A stretch of DNA of 11,460 bases, taken from positions 1 through 11,460 of the forward strand of contig NZ_CALKTS010000184.1 in assembly GCF_937997595.1 (NCBI RefSeq), read 5' to 3'. The notes under the pieces are model-generated. The model did not search any database. It saw only the letters and a program-made list of their open reading frames with translations, and was not told the DNA's origin. A program made the position numbers and the translations under genes. Below are positions 6,642-11,460 of this stretch, piece by piece (within the stretch, counting starts at the first letter, position 1; the number at the start of each line of letters is the position of its first letter). This stretch comes from an uncultured Campylobacter sp. (GTDB taxonomy: Bacteria; Campylobacterota; Campylobacteria; Campylobacterales; Campylobacteraceae).

Positions 6642-6674
6642 GATTAATGTATACCAAATCATTTACTAACGCGT

Positions 6675-6680
6675 TATAAT
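6675..6680 (+). promoter_or_regulatory. secondary -10-like TATAAT upstream of the ppiD-like gene
   Basis: A perfect TATAAT within GCGTTATAATTCG lies about 94 bases before the ATG at 6774. It could be an additional promoter for the operon, giving a longer leader. The box at 6726 is the better candidate because of its position and T-rich upstream context. Confidence 0.35.
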
Positions 6681-6725
6681 TCGCCAAAAATGCCTATTTT
6701 TCAGCCTTACATAAGGTTTTATCTG

Positions 6726-6731
6726 TATAAT
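6726..6731 (+). promoter_or_regulatory. -10 box (TATAAT) for the ppiD-like/ftsA/ftsZ operon
   Basis: CTGTATAATTAC places a perfect TATAAT 43 bases before the start codon, with spaced T-runs upstream (CTATTTTTC and GGTTTTATC). This is the pattern of Campylobacter vegetative promoters, which lack a conserved -35. The leader would be about 35 bases and carries AAGGA at 6764-6768, five bases before the ATG. As the following genes are tightly packed, this promoter probably drives ftsA and ftsZ too. Confidence 0.6.
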
Positions 6732-6773
6732 TACTAACAAAAAATTTCTTTAGTTAGCTATTTAAGGATTTAG

Positions 6774-8231
6774 ATGATAGAATGGATGCAAAAGCATAAG
6801 AAGTCGCTTATACCGACGATTTGGATAAGCACGATAGCTTTCGTGGGTGCAGGCTTCGTCGGCTGGGGCGCATATGATATGAACGCTAACCGCGCAGGCT
6901 CAATCGCTAGAGTAGGGCAGATTTCAATAACGAATCAAGAATATAAGATAAAATCAACCGAGTTATACAATAGATTAAACGCTATGAGCGATGGGCAATT
7001 TACTCAAGAACAAGCCAAAAATATGCATCTAGATCAGATCGCAGTAGATCAGCTAATCGGCGAAGCGTATTTTCTAAATTTTGCTAAAGATTTAGGCATT
7101 CAGGCTAGTGATAAAGATGTGGCGGAATTTGTGCTAAACTCGCCGAATTTCCAAGAAAATGGCGCATTTAGTAAGGAACTTTACGATAATGTCGTAAGGA
7201 ATTCAGGACTTACTAAAAAGGAATTTGAGCGCAATCTACAAAAGGTCCTAACTTTAGAAAAGCTCGGCAAAGCGCTAAAAATAACGCCTAACCCTAAGAT
7301 CGTAGAAGCATTTGCAGCATCGCAGCTGATGCAGGACAAGGTTTCTGCAGAGATAATCTACGCCGATGCTAACGTCACTTTTAATGACGACGAGCTAAAG
7401 AAATTTTGGGAAGGCGAGAAATCGCACTTTATGACTGAGAAAAAATATACTCTCGGAGTATATTTTGTGGCACCTAGCAATGTCGATGTGAATGATACGG
7501 AACTAAGTAAATTTTATGAAGGACACAGAGGCGAGTATAGAAGCCTGGATGATAAATTATTGGATTTTGCAGAAGCCAAACCTAACGTCTTAAAAGATTA
7601 CCGAATGGATCAGGCTAAAAAAATCGCAAAAAAAGATTTTCCAGATATTAAAAAAGGTAAAATCGATACTAATGAAACCATAGTCGCTACGGCTAGCAAT
7701 TTTCCAATATCTGAGATTGAGGTTGCAAAGCCAGGAGATGTCATCAAGCCTTTCGAGTACAAAGGCGGATATTTGATTGCTAAACTAAACGGTGTAGAGC
7801 AGCCTAGACAGATGACTTTCGATGAGGCTAAGCCTTTGGCTTCTAAAGAATTTGAAGCGAAAAAACGCAAAGAGCTACTTGAAAAAAGAGCTCAAGATGC
7901 GCTTAAAAATTTCAAAGGCGAAGATTTCGGCATGCTGTCTCTTAATAGTAAAAACAATACCAAGCTAAGCGATGACGAATTTTATAAATTTCTTATCGAT
8001 ATGTTTAATAAGCCTGCCAAAGAAGGGATAGTGATGTTTGATAACAAAGCCGTAGTGTATAAAATTTCACAGCAGAGCCTAGGTAGCAGCGAAGAGATAG
8101 ATAAAGAAAAAGCGATCGTAGCCGATAGAATAACCACGTTATTAAATTCTAATCTGCAAGATGATCTAACCAAAATGCTAGAAAAGCGCTATAAAACCGA
8201 AAGATATTTTAAAGGTAAAGACAGTGAGTGA
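6774..8231 (+). CDS. SurA N-terminal domain/PpiD-like membrane-anchored chaperone
   Basis: This 485-residue protein has a short basic cytoplasmic start (MIEWMQKHKK), one membrane helix (about 12-34) and a large periplasmic part, the PpiD layout. Residues 40-185 form the helical SurA_N/PpiD chaperone domain: VGQISITNQEY (47-57), DQIAVDQLIGEAYF (87-100) and SPNFQENGAFSKELYDNVV (123-141) are typical of it. Residues 318-355 (KPGDVIKPFEYKGGYLIAKL...) match the segment at the end of the PpiD parvulin region. However, the segment between (about 220-315) is divergent, and I cannot find the usual parvulin start (AxHILV) or its active-site pattern. The prolyl-isomerase label is therefore doubtful; a folding helper for exported proteins is likelier. 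H. pylori, as I recall, has a similar secreted protein just before ftsA. It overlaps ftsA by 8 bases. Confidence 0.88.
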   Translation: MIEWMQKHKKSLIPTIWISTIAFVGAGFVGWGAYDMNANRAGSIARVGQISITNQEYKIKSTELYNRLNAMSDGQFTQEQAKNMHLDQIAVDQLIGEAYFLNFAKDLGIQASDKDVAEFVLNSPNFQENGAFSKELYDNVVRNSGLTKKEFERNLQKVLTLEKLGKALKITPNPKIVEAFAASQLMQDKVSAEIIYADANVTFNDDELKKFWEGEKSHFMTEKKYTLGVYFVAPSNVDVNDTELSKFYEGHRGEYRSLDDKLLDFAEAKPNVLKDYRMDQAKKIAKKDFPDIKKGKIDTNETIVATASNFPISEIEVAKPGDVIKPFEYKGGYLIAKLNGVEQPRQMTFDEAKPLASKEFEAKKRKELLEKRAQDALKNFKGEDFGMLSLNSKNNTKLSDDEFYKFLIDMFNKPAKEGIVMFDNKAVVYKISQQSLGSSEEIDKEKAIVADRITTLLNSNLQDDLTKMLEKRYKTERYFKGKDSE

Positions 8232-9591
8232 ATATATTTTAGGTCTAGATATAGGCTCAACTAAAATTCGCGCAATAATCGCTAAAAATGATGGCATTTT
8301 TACGGTCTTAGGCGTTGGCGGAGCCGATACTTTAGGTATCAAAAAGGGTGTCATAACAAACATAGAGCAAGCCGCAGGCTCAATAAAACAGGCGGTAAAA
8401 GCAGCGGTAAAAGGCGCTGGTAGAAGCTATGATAAAGCCATTATATCGATCTCTGGCTCATATGCCAAAAGCGTTAAATCTCGCGGCGTCATAACTATGG
8501 AAAATGAGATCGGACTAGATGAAATCAAGCGTGCTATGCAGGTCGCAGAAGCCCAGGCTAACGTGCCTAGCGATAGTGTAATCTTACATGTGCTTCCGTA
8601 CGATTTTAGAGTCGATGAGCAGGAACACATCGAAGACCCCCTCGGTATGAGTGGCACGCGCCTAGAGGTATCCACACATATCGTCATCGCGCCGGAAAGC
8701 TCGATTAAAAATTTGAAAAAATCAGTCGAGATGGCAGGCGTAAAGGTCGATAACATCGTCCTTTCAGGCTACGCATCCTCCATATCTACGCTTAGCAAGG
8801 ATGAAAAAGAGCTCGGCGTAGTGCTGATTGACATGGGCGGCGCTACATGTGATATAGTCATCCACCTGGGGAATTCCTTGCGTTATAACGATGTTGTGAT
8901 GTTCGGCTCTAATAACGTTACTAACGATCTATCGCGCGCCCTACATACGCCGCTTCCGTATGCGGAAAACATTAAAATTACCTATAACGATCTAATTAAT
9001 CAAGGCAATAGCGAAGTTGAATTGCCTGCTTTAGGAGATAGCGAGTCAGAAAACCACATCATAAGCCTTGAGATCATCTCTCAAGTCATCCTCGCTCGCG
9101 TTAAAGAGACCTTCGATATGATAGCCGATAAGATCGAAAGAAGCGGCTATAAAGACCGCATAGGCGCAGGTATCGTAATCACGGGCGGTATGGCGAAGCT
9201 AGACGATGTGCGCGATTTAGCGGCGATAGTTTTTGATAACACTTCCGTTAGGGTTGCAAGAGCAAAGAGCGTGGGCGGTCTACACGAGATCGCCGACGAT
9301 ATTTCAAATTCTTGCGCACTAGGACTTTGCATGTATGGCTTCGGCGAATTTACCCCTTACGAGATGGACTCTAACGGCAAACTCCGCTACAAAGACGAAG
9401 TTATAAATAAGGCTCCGAAACGAAATGTGAACGAATATTATGAAAAAGAGGTCAGCAAGGCGATAGAAAAAGAGGGCGTCAGAGCGGATAGCGGTGCGGC
9501 TAAGAAGGAGGATCTAAATATCCAACTTCCCAAAAAAGACGGACAGAATTTTTTCAATAAAATTTGGTCGTCTATGAAAAATTGGTTTTAA
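8224..9591 (+). CDS. ftsA: cell division protein FtsA
   Basis: FtsA is an actin-like ATPase that binds the FtsZ tail and tethers the division ring to the inner membrane. The 455-residue protein carries the phosphate-1 motif GLDIGSTKIRAI (7-18), the FtsA-specific 1C domain (about 85-165, with LHVLPYDFRVD), the phosphate-2 motif VVLIDMGGATCDIVI (199-213) and the adenosine motif GIVITGGMAKL (316-326). GSNNVTNDL (228-236) corresponds to the GGxxxTxDI helix. A linker of about 65 residues, rich in Lys and Glu, leads to a C-terminal amphipathic helix FFNKIWSSMKNWF (443-455), the usual membrane-targeting sequence. It is slightly longer than E. coli FtsA, mainly in the linker. GTG 8224 lies inside the end of the ppiD-like gene (8-base overlap) with AAAGG upstream, so translation is probably coupled. 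ftsZ follows after 22 bases. Confidence 0.97.
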   Translation: MSEYILGLDIGSTKIRAIIAKNDGIFTVLGVGGADTLGIKKGVITNIEQAAGSIKQAVKAAVKGAGRSYDKAIISISGSYAKSVKSRGVITMENEIGLDEIKRAMQVAEAQANVPSDSVILHVLPYDFRVDEQEHIEDPLGMSGTRLEVSTHIVIAPESSIKNLKKSVEMAGVKVDNIVLSGYASSISTLSKDEKELGVVLIDMGGATCDIVIHLGNSLRYNDVVMFGSNNVTNDLSRALHTPLPYAENIKITYNDLINQGNSEVELPALGDSESENHIISLEIISQVILARVKETFDMIADKIERSGYKDRIGAGIVITGGMAKLDDVRDLAAIVFDNTSVRVARAKSVGGLHEIADDISNSCALGLCMYGFGEFTPYEMDSNGKLRYKDEVINKAPKRNVNEYYEKEVSKAIEKEGVRADSGAAKKEDLNIQLPKKDGQNFFNKIWSSMKNWF

Positions 9592-9601
9592 ATTTTAAGC
9601 T

Positions 9602-9622
9602 AAGGAGATACTCGTGAAAGGA
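9602..9622 (+). promoter_or_regulatory. two candidate ribosome-binding sites for ftsZ
   Basis: AAGGAG (9602-9607) is six bases before GTG 9614. AAGGA (9618-9622) is six bases before the in-frame ATG 9629. Either can serve, so FtsZ may start at either codon, differing by five residues. The first is the closer match to the consensus, the second has the stronger start codon. Confidence 0.55.
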
Positions 9623-10774
9623 TATAGTATGGAAGAAAGAAAGGGCATCTACGGTGCCAAGATGAAGGTTATCGGCGTCGGCGGCGGCGGATGCAACATG
9701 ATAAATCATATGATCCGCGAAGGATTTACCAAAACCGACGTTGAGCTTATGGTGGCTAACACCGACGCACAGGCGTTAGAAAAGTCGATCGCAAATACTA
9801 GAATTTTACTAGGCGAAAACACCACCAAAGGTCTTGGCTGCGGTATGGATCCAGCGCTTGCCAAGATGGCTGCGGAGGAGAACTACGACGATCTTAAAGA
9901 CCGCTTGGACTACTCCGACATCGTTTTCGTAGGCTCCGGTCTAGGTGGCGGTACTGGTACGGGCGCTGCGCCTATCGTTGCAAAAGCTGCGAAAGAGAAA
10001 AAAGCGCTAACTATCGGCGTCGTTACCACCCCTTTCGGTTTTGAGGGCAAAAAGCGCATGCGATTAGCACAAGAGGGTCTTGAAGAGCTTAAAAAAGAGT
10101 GCGATTCCATAATCGTTATCCCAAATCAAAATTTATTGAAGATCATCGATAAAAAAACCGGTCTAAAAGATGCCTTTAAAATCGTAGATAATGTCCTATT
10201 CCAAGCCGTAAACGGTATGATCTCCGTGATCTTAGAATCCGGCGATAGCGATATCAACGTCGATTATGCCGACGTAAAAAAGGTAATGACGCACCGCGGT
10301 TTGGCGCTTATGGGTATCGGCGTTAGCGAAGGTGATGGCGCGGCAGAAGAAGCGCTAAAAAGTGCGATCCAATCTCCGCTTTTGGACAATACCTCCATCC
10401 ACGGCGCTATGGGTGTGCTAGTGCATTTTAAGATGTCGCCTGATTGCTCCTTGCTTGAGATCGAATCCGCGATGAATATCATCGAAGATACCGTGGATAA
10501 GGATGCCGACGTTACTTGGGGTACCACCACCGATCCTAAGATGGAAAATAACCGCGTCGAGGTTACTCTCATCGCCACCGGCTTTGAAAGGAGCATCGAG
10601 GAAAAAAAGCAGGTCGCCAGCGATAACGTAGCGGATCGCAGAAAGGCGCTTTTAGAGAGCATGGGTCGAAATTCTATCTTTTCTAGACAAAAGGTAAGTA
10701 GCGGCGATTTTAACGGAGACGAGACCTACGACGAGCTCGACGAGCCCGCATTCCTACGCAACCAGATGGACTAA
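9614..10774 (+). CDS. ftsZ: cell division protein FtsZ
   Basis: FtsZ is the tubulin-like GTPase that polymerises into the division ring. The 386-residue protein has VGGGGCNMINHM (22-33), the tubulin signature GGGTGTGAAP (111-120), VTTPFGFEGKKRM (137-149), and the T7 synergy loop NVDYADVKKVM (215-225) with the catalytic aspartates D217 and D220. It ends in a conserved tail, YDELDEPAFLRNQ (372-384), which matches the C-terminal peptide that binds FtsA. Gly-Leu-Gly-Cys-Gly (73-77) and HGAMGVLVHF (263-272) differ slightly from E. coli but all key GTPase residues are in place. The linker before the tail is short (about 330-370). I kept GTG 9614 because it has the best ribosome-binding site; ATG 9629 is a good alternative. 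The stop TAA touches the ATG of the next gene with no gap. Confidence 0.98.
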   Translation: MKGYSMEERKGIYGAKMKVIGVGGGGCNMINHMIREGFTKTDVELMVANTDAQALEKSIANTRILLGENTTKGLGCGMDPALAKMAAEENYDDLKDRLDYSDIVFVGSGLGGGTGTGAAPIVAKAAKEKKALTIGVVTTPFGFEGKKRMRLAQEGLEELKKECDSIIVIPNQNLLKIIDKKTGLKDAFKIVDNVLFQAVNGMISVILESGDSDINVDYADVKKVMTHRGLALMGIGVSEGDGAAEEALKSAIQSPLLDNTSIHGAMGVLVHFKMSPDCSLLEIESAMNIIEDTVDKDADVTWGTTTDPKMENNRVEVTLIATGFERSIEEKKQVASDNVADRRKALLESMGRNSIFSRQKVSSGDFNGDETYDELDEPAFLRNQMD

Positions 10775-11293
10775 ATGCGCAGACGAGATAGGCAGCTAAG
10801 CGAAGATGAGGCGTTAAAAATCATCGACGAGAGCGAATACGCTACGCTTAGCTGCATAGATGAGAGCGGCGAAATTTTTAGCGTGCCTATCTCGCCGGTG
10901 CGCGATGCAGACGTTATTTATATCCACGGCGCGCCTGCCGGCACAAAGGCGAAACTCTTTCAAAACGGACGCGCGGTAACGGCGGTTTTTGTTAGCTACA
11001 ACCGCGTTCCTACCCCAAGCGACGAAGAATACCGATCTATCGCAAACGATGCTGCCGCTTTAGGCTCTAGAGTTTATACGACGGAGTACCGCAGCGCGAT
11101 CGCCGTTTGCGAAGCAAACGAAGTGTTAGATGACGAGCGTAAAATTTACGCTCTGCGGATACTTTGCAAAAAATACACCCCAAACTATATGTCGCGCGTG
11201 GAGTTCGCCTCCAAAGCATCCCTAAAACGCACGAAAGTGTATGAGCTTAAAATAAAATCCGTAACCGCAAAGGCTAAAATTTTATATAATTAA
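10775..11293 (+). CDS. NimA-like pyridoxamine 5'-phosphate oxidase-family flavoprotein
   Basis: The 172-residue protein has the split-barrel FMN-binding fold of the NimA/pyridoxamine 5'-phosphate oxidase-related family. Typical elements are MRRRDRQLSEDEALKIID (1-18), EYATLSCIDESGEIFSVPIS (21-40), VIYIHGAPAGTKAKLFQNG (47-65), YTTEYRSAIAVCEANEV (101-117) and the ALRILCKKYTPNYM helix (126-139). Nim proteins are known for reducing 5-nitroimidazole drugs to inactive amines, but most family members have no tested substrate, so a resistance role should not be assumed. The ATG follows the ftsZ stop directly and lacks a strong ribosome-binding site of its own, which implies translation coupled to ftsZ. 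As I recall, C. jejuni has flgG genes after ftsZ; their absence here would fit a lineage difference and, weakly, the non-flagellated C. gracilis. Confidence 0.88.
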   Translation: MRRRDRQLSEDEALKIIDESEYATLSCIDESGEIFSVPISPVRDADVIYIHGAPAGTKAKLFQNGRAVTAVFVSYNRVPTPSDEEYRSIANDAAALGSRVYTTEYRSAIAVCEANEVLDDERKIYALRILCKKYTPNYMSRVEFASKASLKRTKVYELKIKSVTAKAKILYN

Positions 11294-11294
11294 A

Positions 11295-11332
11295 TTTAAG
11301 AAATCTAAATTTAAATTGCTTGATTTCTTAAA
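11295..11332 (+). terminator. hairpin terminator after the ftsZ operon
   Basis: TTTAAGAAATC (11295-11305) and GATTTCTTAAA (11322-11332) form a perfect 11-bp inverted repeat around a 16-base loop, starting just after the last stop codon of the operon. Extra A/T pairing is possible beyond a one-base bulge. The bases that follow (ATTTCAAGTTTTAATG) are T-rich but not a clean U-run, and A/T tracts flank both sides, so it may work in both directions. The stem is A/T-rich and therefore weak for a classical terminator. Confidence 0.55.
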
Positions 11333-11366
11333 ATTTCAAGTTTTAATGCTAGATAAATTTTAATTT

Positions 11367-11460
11367 TAAATTTCGTATCGCCAAATTACAAAGCTTCTTG
11401 TGGGTACTAGCATCGGCACCACCGCGGCGATCGTCCCGCTTACTATCGGCTCGGCGCCCT
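11367..11460 (-). CDS. possible 3' end of a convergent gene (partial, uncertain)
   Basis: On the - strand one frame is open from the right edge and ends with TAA at 11367-11369. It reads roughly GAEPIVSGTIAAVVPMLVPT then RSFVIWRYEI, like the last membrane helix and tail of an integral membrane protein. A + strand frame is also open from about 11370 to the edge (ISYRQITKLLVGTSIGTTAA and on, signal-peptide-like), but it has no good start codon or ribosome-binding site. The preceding hairpin at 11295-11332 could end transcription from both sides, which favours the - strand reading. No family is assigned. Confidence 0.3.

Noticed and set aside
6733..6758. Operator-like CTAAC...GTTAG inverted repeat in the leader of the ppiD-like gene
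   Set aside because: Only five base pairs per arm with a 14-base A/T spacer; chance is a sufficient explanation.
10264..10662. 132-codon open frame on - within ftsZ
   Set aside because: It is the antisense shadow of ftsZ, whose own frame carries all conserved motifs.

Overview
The window looks like chromosomal DNA of a Campylobacter-type epsilonproteobacterium (Campylobacterota). The evidence is the gene order rsmH / ppiD-like / ftsA / ftsZ, which as far as I recall is also found in C. jejuni and (ppiD-like, ftsA, ftsZ) in Helicobacter pylori, the style of the proteins, and the abundance of AAATTTTA-type tracts. Codons ending in G or C are frequent in the genes, which suits a higher-GC oral species such as C. 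gracilis, C. rectus or C. showae better than C. jejuni. The species assignment is inference.

Layout: (1) 1-68, the last codons of an unidentified + strand gene. (2) 69-2120, about 2 kb with no convincing gene, made of A/T tracts and degenerate short repeats. (3) 2121-3990, a - strand pair with overlapping ends: an FtsL/DivIC-like single-pass membrane protein followed by rmuC. (4) 3991-5080, a second gene-free stretch of about 1.1 kb, with dispersed repeats and two notable inverted-repeat structures. (5) 5081-6016, rsmH on the - strand. (6) 6081-6641, a divergent + strand class II aldolase/adducin-fold protein in which all three zinc-binding histidines appear to be replaced. (7) 6774-11293, a tight + strand operon: a SurA/PpiD-like chaperone, ftsA, ftsZ and a NimA-like flavin-binding protein. 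It is followed by a hairpin terminator and by what may be the end of a convergent gene at the right edge.

The genes centre on cell division and envelope growth. FtsZ forms the ring, FtsA anchors it to the membrane, and the membrane coiled-coil protein beside rsmH occupies the place FtsL has in the classical mraZ-mraW-ftsL cluster. RsmH modifies 16S rRNA, and the PpiD-like protein probably assists folding of exported proteins. RmuC is a DNA-maintenance protein.

I found no CRISPR array, transposase, prophage, tRNA, rRNA or recognisable defence system. The points most worth following up are the apparently metal-less aldolase-fold protein, the FtsL candidate with a repeated YxxFAG motif in a long disordered N-terminus, and the structured repeats in the two gene-free stretches.
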